64,000 nt of DNA from Variovorax sp. JS1663 (GCF_002157355.1 NZ_LYMK01000014.1:62001-126000); one strand, 5' to 3'; positions 8,457 through 17,810 are shown, counted from the stretch's first letter. Numbers and translations: made by a program. Notes: a model not told the origin generated them from the sequence alone.

Positions 8457-9550
8457 GTCGAGGTGCGCGCGGGAGAGCGGATCGACCGCCAGCTCCAGTT
8501 GAAATGACGCTTGGCCAGCCAGAGCAGGCCGAGCGCCAGGGCGCCGCCATGCAGCGCCAGCATGAAGCCGCCCATGCTGTAGCGGCCCGTGCCGACCCAG
8601 TTCTGCCCGAGGTTGAGCAGGTTGTAGTAGAGGACGAACGCCCCCAGGGCGAACAGCAGGTTCCCGCTGCGGCCCACGCGCGGGTTCGAGCTCGACACGG
8701 TCAGCGCCAGCAGCACGAAGTTGATGGCCGCCAACACCATGCCGATGCGCCAGGCCAGCTCACCCCGATTGGGTGTGCTGGGCTCGCGCAGCAGGGCCAG
8801 CGTCGTGCGCGCACGTACGGGGGACGCCCTGTTGGCGGGGTCGATGTCGCTGCCGACCTTGGCGCCGTAGGACTGGAACTCGCTGATCTTGATCTCGCCG
8901 GGGATCAACGGACGCTCGAGGCGCTGGCCGTTGCTCAGCATCAGGTAGCGGGTGTCGCCGATGCTTTCGATGCGGCCGCTCTGCGCCGAGGTGACGATCT
9001 GGCGGTTGCGCTCGATCGAGGAGATGAACACGTTGCTGGCCGTGGCGCTGTCGGGCGAGTCCTTGTCGATGAAGAACACCCGAAGCCGCCCCGACGACTC
9101 GCGAAACTCGCCGGGCGACACGCGCTCGATGTCGCTGCGGCGCTGGTACTGGTCGCGCATGCCCTGGGTCTGCGAGTTGGCCCAGGGCCAGCCCACCAGC
9201 GCGAACACGGCAATCAACAGGAGGATGGGCCAGGCGAAGCGGAACAGCGGCGGTGCGAAGTCGGCCAGGCCGCGGCCGCTGGAGAACCAGATCACCATCT
9301 CGCTGTCGCGGTACATGCGCGACAGCGTGCCCACGATCGCGATGAACAGGCTCAGGCTGAGGATGGTGGGCATGTAGCCCAGCACCGTATAGGTCATCAC
9401 GAGGAAGACCTCGGAAGGGTTCACGCTGCCCTTGGCCGCGAGGCCGAGCGTTCGGATCAGCATCATGGTCATCACGATGGTGATCAGCACCACCAGCGTG
9501 GCCCCGAAGCTGCGCGACAGCTCCTTGCGTATGGAGGAATGGAATAACAT
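8453..9550 (-). CDS. lptF: LPS export ABC transporter permease LptF
   Basis: A 365-residue YjgP/YjgQ-family permease starting MLFHSSIRKELSRSF. It has three membrane helices, a periplasmic jellyroll domain and three C-terminal helices. It forms a GTGA-overlapped operon with lptG. Its start faces pepA across only 21 non-coding bases, as in many Proteobacteria, so promoters for both directions must extend into coding sequence. Confidence 0.95.
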   Translation of the reverse strand: MLFHSSIRKELSRSFGATLVVLITIVMTMMLIRTLGLAAKGSVNPSEVFLVMTYTVLGYMPTILSLSLFIAIVGTLSRMYRDSEMVIWFSSGRGLADFAPPLFRFAWPILLLIAVFALVGWPWANSQTQGMRDQYQRRSDIERVSPGEFRESSGRLRVFFIDKDSPDSATASNVFISSIERNRQIVTSAQSGRIESIGDTRYLMLSNGQRLERPLIPGEIKISEFQSYGAKVGSDIDPANRASPVRARTTLALLREPSTPNRGELAWRIGMVLAAINFVLLALTVSSSNPRVGRSGNLLFALGAFVLYYNLLNLGQNWVGTGRYSMGGFMLALHGGALALGLLWLAKRHFNWSWRSIRSPARTST

Positions 9551-9571
9551 CGTCGAGGGAAAAAAAGGATT

Positions 9572-11074
9572 ATGGACTTTCAACTCAAGACCCTCTCCAT
9601 CGCCCAGGCCGCTAGCGAGAAATGCGATGTGCTGATCGTGCTCGCCGGGGCCGGAAACACCCCCTCCAAGGACGCCATCTCCACGCTCGTCGCCGAGGCC
9701 CGCAAAGCCGGCGACCTGGGCGACAAGGCCGGCAAGTTGCTGGCCCTGTACCGGTCCGCGGGCATCGCGGCGCCCCGCGTGCTGCTGGTGTCGGCGGGGG
9801 ACGGCAAACCCGCCTCGGTGCGCAGCAGCGTGCTTGCCGCGCTGGGTGCGGCCAGGTCTTCCGATCCCAAGCGTGTGGTGATCGTCGCTGCCCTGGGCAT
9901 CGATGCGGCCGGCCTGCGCAGCGCGGTGATTGCTGCGGCCGACGCGAGCTATGTCTACACCACCACCAAGTCCAAGCCTGAGCCGCGTTCGATCCGCCAG
10001 CTGAGCTTCGGCGTGCCCGATGCGGCGCCGCTGCGCGAAGCCTTCGGCGAGGCCGTCGCCACGGTCGCGGGCATCGAGCTGGCCAAGGAGTGGGCCAACC
10101 GCCCCGGGAACCACTGCACCCCGACGATGCTGGCCGAGGCGGCTCGCGAACTGGCCGAGCTGCCGGGCGTGAAATGCGAGGTGCTGGGACCCAAGGACGT
10201 CGAAAAGCTCGGCATGGGGGCCTTCCGCGCGGTGGCGCAGGGCTCGGCCGAGCCGCTGCGCTTCGTCGTGCTGCGCTACCAGGGCGGGCCCAAGGAACAG
10301 GCCCCCGTGGTGCTGGTGGGCAAGGGCATCACTTTCGACACGGGCGGCGTTTCGCTCAAGCCGGCGGCCGAGATGGACGAGATGAAGTTCGACATGTGCG
10401 GCGCCGCCAGCGTGCTGGGCGTGTTCCGCGCCCTCGGCGACATCCGGCCCGCGCTCAACGTGGTGGGCCTGATCCCGACCTGCGAGAACATGAACGACGG
10501 CCGCGCGATCAAGCCGGGCGATGTGATCACCAGCATGAGCGGCCAGACCATCGAGATCCTCAACACCGATGCCGAAGGTCGCCTGATCCTGTGCGATGCG
10601 CTCAGCTATGCCAAGCGCTTCGGCCCCGCCGCGGTGGTGGACATCGCGACGCTCACCGGTGCCTGCGTGGTGGCGCTGGGCGGCGTGCGCAGCGGTCTTT
10701 TTTCCACCGACGATGCGCTGGCCGACGCACTCCTTGCCGCCGGCGAGTCCTCGCAGGACCGCTGCTGGCGCATGCCGCTGGACGAGGACTATGCCGAGGG
10801 ACTGAAGACCAACTTCGCGGATGTCGCCAATGTGGCGGGCCGTGCCGGCGGTGCGGTCACCGCGGCCAAGTTCCTGCAGCGCTTCGCAGGGGACTTCCCC
10901 TGGGCGCACCTGGACATCGCGGGCACGGCATGGAAGAGCGGTTCGGCCAAGGGCGCGACGGGGCGGCCGGTCGGCTTGCTCCTGTCCTATCTGCTGGCGC
11001 GGGCGGGGCAGGGCGCGGCCGAGGCGGCGCCGCACAAGGTCCGCAAGCCTTCCAAGACCAAACAGGCGGCATGA
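9572..11074 (+). CDS. pepA: Cytosol (leucyl) aminopeptidase PepA
   Basis: A 500-residue M17 aminopeptidase. Metal and catalytic residues are visible: Lys251 and Asp256 in VGKGITFDTGG, Lys263, and the signature NTDAEGRL at 331-338 (Asp333, Glu335). The start follows an AAAAGGA ribosome site. The TGA overlaps the holC ATG. It removes N-terminal residues from peptides, and in some bacteria PepA also binds DNA (carAB regulation, cer/Xer recombination). The latter role is not visible here. Confidence 0.96.
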   Translation: MDFQLKTLSIAQAASEKCDVLIVLAGAGNTPSKDAISTLVAEARKAGDLGDKAGKLLALYRSAGIAAPRVLLVSAGDGKPASVRSSVLAALGAARSSDPKRVVIVAALGIDAAGLRSAVIAAADASYVYTTTKSKPEPRSIRQLSFGVPDAAPLREAFGEAVATVAGIELAKEWANRPGNHCTPTMLAEAARELAELPGVKCEVLGPKDVEKLGMGAFRAVAQGSAEPLRFVVLRYQGGPKEQAPVVLVGKGITFDTGGVSLKPAAEMDEMKFDMCGAASVLGVFRALGDIRPALNVVGLIPTCENMNDGRAIKPGDVITSMSGQTIEILNTDAEGRLILCDALSYAKRFGPAAVVDIATLTGACVVALGGVRSGLFSTDDALADALLAAGESSQDRCWRMPLDEDYAEGLKTNFADVANVAGRAGGAVTAAKFLQRFAGDFPWAHLDIAGTAWKSGSAKGATGRPVGLLLSYLLARAGQGAAEAAPHKVRKPSKTKQAA

Positions 11075-11508
11075 CCGGAATCGACTTCCACTTCAACACG
11101 CCGGACAAGGTCGGCTATGCCTGCCGCCTGCTGCGCAAGGCGGTCGGTGCCCGTGGCGCGCGTGTCGTGGTGGTGGCCGACGCAGAGCTGCTCGAAGCGG
11201 TCGATCTGGCGCTCTGGACCTTCGCGCCCACGGAATTCATCGCCCATTGCCGCAGCGATGGCGATCCGGGCCAGCTCGCGCGTTCGCCGGTGGTGCTGGC
11301 CGAGCGTGGTGATGCCGCGCTGCCGCACCGCCAGGTGCTGGTCAATCTCGGCCTCGAGGTTCCCGGCGGCTTCGAGCGCTTCGAACGGCTGATCGACGTC
11401 GTGAGCGCCGACGATGCCGACCGCCAGGCCGGGCGCAGGCGCTGGCGGCACTATGCCGATCGGGGCTACGCGATCCAGCGCCACGACTTCGCAGGGAGCA
11501 ATGCCTGA
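11071..11508 (+). CDS. holC: DNA polymerase III chi subunit HolC
   Basis: A 145-residue protein starting MTGIDFHFNTPDKVGYACRL, the typical HolC N-terminus, with LVNLG and a C-terminal RRRWRHYADRGY segment. Chi links the clamp loader to SSB. The start ATG overlaps the pepA stop (ATGA). The pepA-holC order is conserved widely in Proteobacteria, which supports the assignment. Confidence 0.93.
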   Translation: MTGIDFHFNTPDKVGYACRLLRKAVGARGARVVVVADAELLEAVDLALWTFAPTEFIAHCRSDGDPGQLARSPVVLAERGDAALPHRQVLVNLGLEVPGGFERFERLIDVVSADDADRQAGRRRWRHYADRGYAIQRHDFAGSNA

Positions 11509-11893
11509 CATGTCCGACCGCAAGCCGCCCCGCTTCGTGCCCACGCTCACGACCGTGCTCGAGCTGCCGGCCGAACCGGCAGCCGTGCCGGAGCCGGAAG
11601 CCGCTGCCGTGGACCCGTCGCAAGCCGTCGCGATCAGCCCGCAGGTGTCGGTCTCGGATGCTGATGCCTTCAGGCTCGAGGAACAGTTGCTGCACCGTGT
11701 GCTGCAGCGCATCGACCTCTCGCTCGAGGAACGGTTGAGCGACACGGTGTCAGCCGCCGTTCAGCAACAGCTGGACAACATGATCCCGAAACTGCGTGGC
11801 GAAATCGAAGCCGCACTGCGTGAATTGATCAGCGAAGCGCTGGCCCAGGAGCTTTCCGACAACACAGGGTCAACGCCAGCTTTTGGCCCGTAA
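11501..11893 (+). CDS. Hypothetical acidic protein in the pepA-holC operon
   Basis: A 130-residue protein I do not assign. The N-terminal third is a Pro/Ala/Glu-rich disordered stretch with the core KPPRFVPTLTTVLELP. Residues about 60-120 are predicted helical and amphipathic (EEQLLHRVLQRID ... LRELISEALAQEL). The start at 11501 overlaps the holC stop and has GGGAG 5 bases upstream; an ATG at 11510 is an alternative. Similar small proteins (possibly DUF2486-like) follow holC in Burkholderiales. That link is from memory of gene order and is uncertain. Confidence 0.68.
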   Translation: MPDMSDRKPPRFVPTLTTVLELPAEPAAVPEPEAAAVDPSQAVAISPQVSVSDADAFRLEEQLLHRVLQRIDLSLEERLSDTVSAAVQQQLDNMIPKLRGEIEAALRELISEALAQELSDNTGSTPAFGP

Positions 11894-12030
11894 AGCTTGG
11901 GCTACACTGCGCGCCAGGTCGCAAGCGCGAGGGCGCTCGGGGCCTGCGGCGCGGAACTTGCTGAGGGTTTGCACGCGGGTCGAAAGACCGTATTTCTTTA
12001 CTCTTATCCACCAATACCTGGAGGTTCCTC

Positions 12031-13248
12031 ATGCAATTGAAATGGACTGCAGTCGCGCTGGCAGCGCTCACGCTCGTGGCTTGTGGCAAGAAGGAAGAGG
12101 CAGCGGCCCCGGCGCCCGCGCCGGCACCGACCGCTGCTGCTCCCGCGCCAGCAGCGCCGCCGGCTGGCGCATTGGTGGTCAAGATCGGGCACGTGGGTCC
12201 GACCAGCGGCGCCATCGCCCACCTCGGCAAGGACAACGAACTCGGCGCGCGCATGGCCATCGAGGACCTCAATGCCAAGGGCGTGAAGATCGGCGACAAG
12301 GTCGCCAAGTTCGAACTGCTCGCTGAAGACGATGCCGCCGATCCGAAGCAGGGCACCGCGGTGGCCCAGAAGCTGGTCGACAGCAAGGTCAACGGCGTGG
12401 TCGGTCACCTGAACTCGGGCACCACCATTCCCGCCTCCAAGCTCTACAGCGACGCCGGCATCCCGCAGGTTTCGCCCTCGGCCACCAACCCCAAGTACAC
12501 CCGCCAGGGCTTCAAGACCACCTTCCGCGTGGTGGCTGACGACACGCAGCTCGGCGGCACGCTGGGCAAGTACGCGGTCGAGACGCTCAAGGGCAAGAAC
12601 ATCGCCGTGATCGACGACCGCACCGCCTACGGCCAGGGCGTCGCCGAAGAGTTCGAGAAGGCCGTCAAGGCCGCCGGCGGCACCATCGTGGGCCACGAGT
12701 TCACCACCGACAAGTCGACCGACTTCAACGCCATCCTGACCAAGCTCAAGGGTGCCAAGCCCGACGTGCTGTTCTTCGGCGGCATGGACGCCGTGGGCGG
12801 CCCGATGCTCAAGCAGGTCAAGCAACTCGGCATGAACGTCAAGTTCATGGGCGGCGACGGCCTGTGCACCGGTGAGCTCGCCAAACTGGCCGGCGATGCG
12901 ATCGGCGAAGAGATGGTCGTGTGCGCGGAAGCCGGCGGCGTCGAAGGCGACTTCAAGCAGCCGCTGGAAGACTTCAAGACCAAGTTCAAGACCAAGAACG
13001 GCGTGGACGTGCAGATCTATGCTCCGTACGTCTACGACGCGGTCAACGTCCTGGCCGAGGCCATGGTCAAGGCCGGCTCCGCCGAGCCCGAGAAGTACCT
13101 GCCCGAGCTGGGCAAGATCCAGTACAAGGGCGTGACTGGCCCGATCGCCTTCGACGAGAAGGGCGACATCAAGAATGGCGCGCTGACCATCTACACCTAC
13201 AAGGGTGGTGCCCGTACGCAGATCGCCGTGGTGCGCGGCGCGAGCTGA
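12031..13248 (+). CDS. Branched-chain amino acid type ABC substrate-binding lipoprotein
   Basis: A 405-residue type I periplasmic binding protein of the LivK family (Peripla_BP_6). The signal peptide ends in the lipobox LVAC with Cys18. An Ala/Pro-rich linker (about residues 24-45) leads into KIGHVGPTSGAIAHLGKDNE, the usual domain start. AYGQGVAEEF and the C-terminal GPIAFDEKGDIKNG motif are also family-typical. No permease or ATPase genes adjoin it, so it is an orphan binding protein serving a transporter elsewhere. A strong terminator follows. Substrate is not determinable from sequence. Confidence 0.92.
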   Translation: MQLKWTAVALAALTLVACGKKEEAAAPAPAPAPTAAAPAPAAPPAGALVVKIGHVGPTSGAIAHLGKDNELGARMAIEDLNAKGVKIGDKVAKFELLAEDDAADPKQGTAVAQKLVDSKVNGVVGHLNSGTTIPASKLYSDAGIPQVSPSATNPKYTRQGFKTTFRVVADDTQLGGTLGKYAVETLKGKNIAVIDDRTAYGQGVAEEFEKAVKAAGGTIVGHEFTTDKSTDFNAILTKLKGAKPDVLFFGGMDAVGGPMLKQVKQLGMNVKFMGGDGLCTGELAKLAGDAIGEEMVVCAEAGGVEGDFKQPLEDFKTKFKTKNGVDVQIYAPYVYDAVNVLAEAMVKAGSAEPEKYLPELGKIQYKGVTGPIAFDEKGDIKNGALTIYTYKGGARTQIAVVRGAS

Positions 13249-13276
13249 CGCCAGGCGGTTGGATCCGTATCAAGAC

Positions 13277-13301
13277 AAAGGGCCCTTCGGGGCCCTTTTT
13301 T
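13277..13301 (+). terminator. Rho-independent terminator after the LivK-like gene
   Basis: AAAGGGCCC, loop TTCGG, then GGGCCCTTTTTT form a strong GC hairpin with a T-run, 28 bases after the stop. The UUCGG-like loop adds stability. Its left arm begins with A residues, so it could also act on the leftward receiver gene that ends at 13301. Confidence 0.85.
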
Positions 13302-13681
13302 CATGCCGACGCGCGGTTGGCGTCGTTGCAGTACGCGAAGAAGGCTTCGAGCTCCCTCGACTTGTCGAACACGGCGTCCGCGCCCAGCGCCGTGCAGCGC
13401 GCGCGGATGTCGGCATTGACGTAGTTGCTCAGGACCACTGCGCGCTGGCTCGGACGACGTTGCCTGCAGCTGCGCAGCACGCCGAGGCCGGAGCCCTGCT
13501 TGAGGAAGATGTCCACCACGACCAGCTGCCAGTCGCCGGCGTGGGAGGTGAGCCAGGTGGCAGCCTCGATCTCGCTTTCGGCGAAGCCGACGATCCGGGC
13601 GCCCACCAGATCTTCAAGCGCGGGGATCAGGTTGTCGCGGATCGTCTTGTTGTCCTCGACAAGGAATGTGGAGAGCGGCAT
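13301..13681 (-). CDS. Stand-alone response regulator receiver protein
   Basis: A 126-residue protein consisting only of a receiver domain. It shows the acidic pair Glu9-Asp10 (LVEDN), phospho-acceptor Asp57 (VVVDIF), an LSNY strand with Asn in place of the usual Thr region, and the conserved Lys in FDKSRE. There is no output domain. The ATG at 13681 has AGAGG upstream and is preferred over an in-frame TTG further up. No histidine kinase is nearby. A fragment of a related gene sits in the guaA island (52117-52245). The output is unknown. Confidence 0.85.
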   Translation of the reverse strand: MPLSTFLVEDNKTIRDNLIPALEDLVGARIVGFAESEIEAATWLTSHAGDWQLVVVDIFLKQGSGLGVLRSCRQRRPSQRAVVLSNYVNADIRARCTALGADAVFDKSRELEAFFAYCNDANRASA

Positions 13682-13811
13682 GCGGCCTCTTGCCAATGGA
13701 TGGCGAGCAGCCTAGCCCTGCTCAACCCGTCTGCCATGGCGCCGGCGGCCCGCGAGGGCGTAGGAAAAGTCGGACGTTGGGTTGCGCCGCTCCAGCACGG
13801 CGGTGGCCATG

Positions 13812-13845
13812 AAAAAACCCGTCAAGCAGCGATGCGTGACGGGTT
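13812..13845 (-). terminator. Terminator of the tRNA-Ser transcript
   Basis: Read leftward, AACCCGTCA, a 12-base loop and TGACGGGTT are followed by six T residues. It lies 17 bases past the tRNA 3' end and 130 bases before the receiver gene start. Confidence 0.8.
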
Positions 13846-13861
13846 GGATGCCAGGTTGATC

Positions 13862-13952
13862 TGGCGGAGCAGGCGGGATTCGAACCCGCGGTGGGCTATT
13901 AACCCACACACGCTTTCCAGGCGTGCGACTTAAACCACTCATCCACCGCTCC
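13862..13952 (-). tRNA. tRNA-Ser (anticodon GGA), CCA encoded
   Basis: Read leftward the 91-base gene begins GGAGCGG and ends CTGCTCC-G-CCA. The anticodon stem-loop CACGCCTGGAAAGCGTG carries GGA. A long variable arm (TGTGGGTTAATAGCCCAC) marks a class II serine tRNA. The T-loop GGTTCGAATCC is canonical. The CCA tail is in the DNA. Confidence 0.97.
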
Positions 13953-14008
13953 GAAGCCCTCGATTGTAGCAGTCGCCTCCGGAGGCTCCGGCGGCCGGGC
14001 GCGCGAAT

Positions 14009-14938
14009 TCAGGCCTGAGCCGATGTCTTTCCGGCCTGCACCATGCGCATCGCCGAGGCGATCAGCGCAGCGGTCTCGTTCATGTTGCTCGGCACGATCA
14101 GGGTGGTGGTGGCATCGGCCGCGACCTTGCCGTAGGCATCGACGGCACGCTCCGCGACCTTGAGCTGCACCGCCTGCTCGCCGCCCGGCTGCCGGATGGC
14201 CGCGGCCACCCGCTCGATGGCGCCGGCGGTCGCCTCCGCCACCGCGGTAATGGCGGCAGCCTCGCCCTGGGCATTGTTGATCTGGGCCTGCTTCTCACCC
14301 TCGGAGCGGGCGATGAAGGCCTCGCGTTCGCCGGTGGCGATGTTGATCTGCTCCTGGCGCCGGCCCTCGGAGGCCGCGATCAGCGCGCGCTTCTCGCGTT
14401 CCGCCGTGATCTGGCGCTGCATGGCCTGCAGGATCTCCTTGGGCGGCGTCAGGTCCTTGATCTCGTAGCGCAGCACCTTCACGCCCCAGTTCAGCGCCGC
14501 CTCGTCGATGGCCGCCACCACCTGTGCGTTGATGATGTCGCGCTCCTCGAAGGTCTTGTCCAGCTCGAGCTTGCCGATCACGCTGCGCAGCGAGGTCTGG
14601 GCCAGTTGCGTGACGGCAACGATGTAGTTGGAGGACCCGTAGCTCGCGCGCATCGGATCGGTGACCTGGAAGTACAGGATGCCGTCGACCTGCAGCTGGG
14701 TGTTGTCGCGGGTGATGCAGATCTGGCTCGGCACGTCCAGCGGGATCTCCTTCAGGCTGTGCTTGTAGGCCACCTTGTCGATGAACGGGATCAGGAAGTT
14801 CGGCCCCGGCGTCATGGTGCCGTGATAGCGGCCCAGCCGCTCGCGCACCCAGGCGTTCTGCTGGGGCACGAACTTGATCGACTGGCTGATGACGATGATC
14901 GCGATGACCAGGATGACGAGCGGGATGGTGAGTTCCAT
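14009..14938 (-). CDS. SPFH/band-7 membrane protein (QmcA/stomatin-like)
   Basis: A 309-residue protein with one N-terminal membrane helix (residues 4-22) and an SPFH domain (KFVPQQNAWVRERLGRYHG onward). A coiled-coil rich in Glu/Ala/Arg (EKRALIAASEGRRQEQ, about 180-250) and a short C-terminal region follow. Length and order match QmcA and slipin/paraslipin proteins that form oligomeric cages or microdomains in the inner membrane. It follows an NfeD gene by 32 bases; NfeD-SPFH pairing is a well known operon. Confidence 0.92.
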   Translation of the reverse strand: MELTIPLVILVIAIIVISQSIKFVPQQNAWVRERLGRYHGTMTPGPNFLIPFIDKVAYKHSLKEIPLDVPSQICITRDNTQLQVDGILYFQVTDPMRASYGSSNYIVAVTQLAQTSLRSVIGKLELDKTFEERDIINAQVVAAIDEAALNWGVKVLRYEIKDLTPPKEILQAMQRQITAEREKRALIAASEGRRQEQINIATGEREAFIARSEGEKQAQINNAQGEAAAITAVAEATAGAIERVAAAIRQPGGEQAVQLKVAERAVDAYGKVAADATTTLIVPSNMNETAALIASAMRMVQAGKTSAQA

Positions 14939-14970
14939 GAAGATGATTTCCTTGTTGTGTTTGTTCGTTG

Positions 14971-15396
14971 TCAGATCTTGTCGACCACCAGGCGGCTGCC
15001 GATCACCTCGGCCACCCGGTGTTCTCCCACCGCGGGCGTGGTGCCGGCGCGGGGCACGACCGTCCATTGCGCGCCGCGGTGGCGCACGGTCGCGGTGCCG
15101 TCGGGGTTCCAGGCGTCGACGAACACGCTCTCGCCGATGTCGAGGTTGATGTCGCGGTTGGCCGAGGCGGGTGGCTCGGCCGGGCGCTTGCGGCGGACGG
15201 CGTGCCAGGCGAGCACGGCACCGACGCCGACCACCGCCGCTACGACGAGCTGGGTGCTCACCCCGGCACCCGCATGGGCGGCGAGCGCCGCCGCCGCGAA
15301 GCCTGCGCCCAGGAGAAGCAGGTAGACCGTGCCGGAAAGCAGCTCGAGCACGATCGCCGCCCCCGCTGCCAGCCACCAGATGGTGGAACTCGCCAT
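14971..15396 (-). CDS. NfeD-family membrane protein
   Basis: A 141-residue protein with two or three N-terminal membrane helices (about 7-33 and 45-62) and a C-terminal OB-fold typical of short NfeD proteins (GESVFVDAWNPDGTATVRH, VGEHRVAEVIG). It lacks the N-terminal ClpP-like protease of long NfeD. It is first in a two-gene operon with the SPFH protein and probably acts as its membrane partner. Confidence 0.9.
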   Translation of the reverse strand: MASSTIWWLAAGAAIVLELLSGTVYLLLLGAGFAAAALAAHAGAGVSTQLVVAAVVGVGAVLAWHAVRRKRPAEPPASANRDINLDIGESVFVDAWNPDGTATVRHRGAQWTVVPRAGTTPAVGEHRVAEVIGSRLVVDKI

Positions 15397-15514
15397 GACG
15401 CAACTCCTCTTTGTCTAGTTGAATGCATGCCATTCTGTCAAAGCGACAGAGGCTTCATCTGAATTCCGTACACTTCGCGCCTATTTGCCAGTCGCCTCGC
15501 CCGGAGCCGCCCCC

Positions 15515-17809
15515 ATGAAATTCCGCTTTCCCATCGTCATCATCGACGAGGACTTCCGCTCCGAGAACACCTCGGGACTCAGCATCCGCGCCCTGGCCCA
15601 GGCCTTCGAGAGCGAGGGCTTCGAGGTGCTGGGCGTCACCAGCTACGGCGACCTGAGCCAGTTCGCGCAGCAGCAGAGCCGGGCCAGCGCCTTCATCCTC
15701 TCGATCGACGACGAGGAATTCACGCCGGGGCCCGACCTCGACCCGGCGGTGCTGAACCTGCGCAACTTCATCGGCGAGGTGCGGCGCAAGAACGCCGACG
15801 TGCCGATCTACATCTATGGCGAGACGAAAACCTCACGCCACCTGCCGAACGACATCCTGCGTGAGCTCCATGGCTTCATCCACATGTTCGAGGACACGCC
15901 GGAGTTCGTGGCGCGCCACATCATCCGTGAGGCGAAGGCCTATCTGGAGGGCGTGCAGCCGCCGTTCTTCAAGCAGCTCATCGACTATGCGGAAGACGGT
16001 TCCTATTCATGGCACTGCCCCGGCCACTCGGGCGGCGTCGCCTTCCTGAAGAGCCCGGTGGGCCAGATGTTCCACCAGTTCTTCGGCGAGAACATGCTGC
16101 GCGCCGACGTGTGCAACGCGGTGGAGGAACTGGGCCAACTGCTCGACCACACCGGCCCGGTGGCGGCCAGCGAGCGCAATGCCGCGCGCATCTTCAACGC
16201 CGACCACTGCTTCTTCGTGACCAACGGCACCAGCACCAGCAACAAGATGGTGTGGCACCACACGGTCGCGCCGGACGACGTGGTGGTGGTGGACCGCAAC
16301 TGCCACAAGTCGGTGCTGCACGCGATCATCATGACCGGCGCGATTCCCGTCTTCATGAGGCCGACGCGCAACCACTTCGGCATCATCGGCCCGATCCCGA
16401 AGAGCGAGTTCGAGCCGGCCGCCATCAAGGCCAAGATCCGCGCCAACCCGCTGCTCTCGCACGTCGACGCGGACAAGGTCAAGCCGCGCGTCATGACGCT
16501 GACGCAATCGACCTACGACGGCGTGATCTACAACACCGAGATCATCAAGGGCATGCTCGACGGCTACGTCGACACGCTGCACTTCGACGAGGCCTGGCTG
16601 CCGCACGCGGCATTCCATCCCTTCTACGGCGCCTACCACGCGATGGGCAAGCGCCGGGTGCGGCCGAAGGAGTCGCTGGTCTTCGCCACCCAGTCCACCC
16701 ACAAGCTGCTGGCCGGCATCAGCCAGGCCAGCCATGTGCTGGTGCAGGACTCGCAGCATCGGGCGCTGGACCGCGACCTGTTCAACGAGGCCTACCTGAT
16801 GCACTCCTCGACCAGCCCGCAGTACGCGATCATCGCCAGCTGCGACGTCGCGGCCGCGATGATGGAGCCGCCCGGCGGCACTGCGCTGGTGGAAGAAAGC
16901 ATCCTGGAAGCGCTGGACTTCCGCCGTGCCATGCGCAAGGTGGAAGAGGAGTTCGGCAAGGACGAGTGGTGGTTCAAGGTCTGGGGCCCCGAGAAGCTGG
17001 TGGACGAGGGCATCGGCCGCGCCGCCGACTGGATCATGCACGGCGAGTCGAAGAGCGGCCCGAACGCGAAGAACGGTGCGCGCAACTGGCACGGCTTCGG
17101 CAAGCTGGCCGATGGCTTCAACATGCTCGACCCGATCAAGTCGACCATCGTCACGCCGGGCCTGGACCTCAACGGCAAGTTCGCCGCCACCGGCATCCCG
17201 GCCAGCATCGTCACCAAGTTCCTGGCCGAGCACGGCGTGATCGTGGAGAAGACCGGGCTCTACAGCTTCTTCATCATGTTCACCATCGGTATCACCAAGG
17301 GCCGCTGGAACACGCTGCTGACGGCGCTGCAGCAATTCAAGGACGACTACGCGCGCAACCAGCCAATGTGGCGGATCATGCCGGAGTTCTGCCAGGCTCA
17401 GCCCGGCTACGAGCGCCTGGGCCTGCGCGACCTCTGCCAGCACGTGCACGAGCTCTATGCCCGGCACGACGTGGCGCGCCTCACGACCGAGATGTACCTC
17501 AGCGAGCTGACGCCGGCGATGAAGCCCAGCGATGCTTTCGCCCACATCGCGCACCGCAAGACCGAGCGGGTGGAGATCGACGAGCTGGAGGGCCGCATCA
17601 CCACCAGCCTGATCACGCCGTACCCGCCGGGCATCCCGCTGCTGATCCCGGGCGAGGTCTTCAACAAGAAGATCGTCGACTACCTCAAGTTCGCGCGCGA
17701 ATTCAACAAGCAGTGCCCGGGCTTCGAGACCGACATCCACGGCCTGGTGGCGCGCGTCGACGAGAGCGGCAAGAAGCGCTACTACGCGGACTGCGTGCGG
17801 GCGACCTGA
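15515..17809 (+). CDS. Arginine/lysine/ornithine decarboxylase (fold-type I, large form)
   Basis: A 764-residue PLP enzyme starting MKFRFPIVIIDEDFRSENTS. It has an N-terminal receiver-like wing domain (about 1-130), the PLP domain with SWHCPGHSGGVAF and HFDEAWLPHA, the Schiff-base lysine in STHKLLAG (Lys397), and a C-terminal domain containing TPYPPGIPLLIPGE. The start was placed at the wing domain; the open frame extends 32 codons further. These enzymes make polyamines or counter acid stress. Arg, Lys and Orn specificity cannot be told apart by eye. It converges on the EamA gene with a 1-base gap. Confidence 0.92.
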   Translation: MKFRFPIVIIDEDFRSENTSGLSIRALAQAFESEGFEVLGVTSYGDLSQFAQQQSRASAFILSIDDEEFTPGPDLDPAVLNLRNFIGEVRRKNADVPIYIYGETKTSRHLPNDILRELHGFIHMFEDTPEFVARHIIREAKAYLEGVQPPFFKQLIDYAEDGSYSWHCPGHSGGVAFLKSPVGQMFHQFFGENMLRADVCNAVEELGQLLDHTGPVAASERNAARIFNADHCFFVTNGTSTSNKMVWHHTVAPDDVVVVDRNCHKSVLHAIIMTGAIPVFMRPTRNHFGIIGPIPKSEFEPAAIKAKIRANPLLSHVDADKVKPRVMTLTQSTYDGVIYNTEIIKGMLDGYVDTLHFDEAWLPHAAFHPFYGAYHAMGKRRVRPKESLVFATQSTHKLLAGISQASHVLVQDSQHRALDRDLFNEAYLMHSSTSPQYAIIASCDVAAAMMEPPGGTALVEESILEALDFRRAMRKVEEEFGKDEWWFKVWGPEKLVDEGIGRAADWIMHGESKSGPNAKNGARNWHGFGKLADGFNMLDPIKSTIVTPGLDLNGKFAATGIPASIVTKFLAEHGVIVEKTGLYSFFIMFTIGITKGRWNTLLTALQQFKDDYARNQPMWRIMPEFCQAQPGYERLGLRDLCQHVHELYARHDVARLTTEMYLSELTPAMKPSDAFAHIAHRKTERVEIDELEGRITTSLITPYPPGIPLLIPGEVFNKKIVDYLKFAREFNKQCPGFETDIHGLVARVDESGKKRYYADCVRAT

Positions 17810-17810
17810 C

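Noticed and set aside
13862-13952. tRNA-Ser as the attachment site of an island
   Set aside because: No integrase or repeated tRNA 3' end was seen on either side; the 3' flank is a normal terminator.
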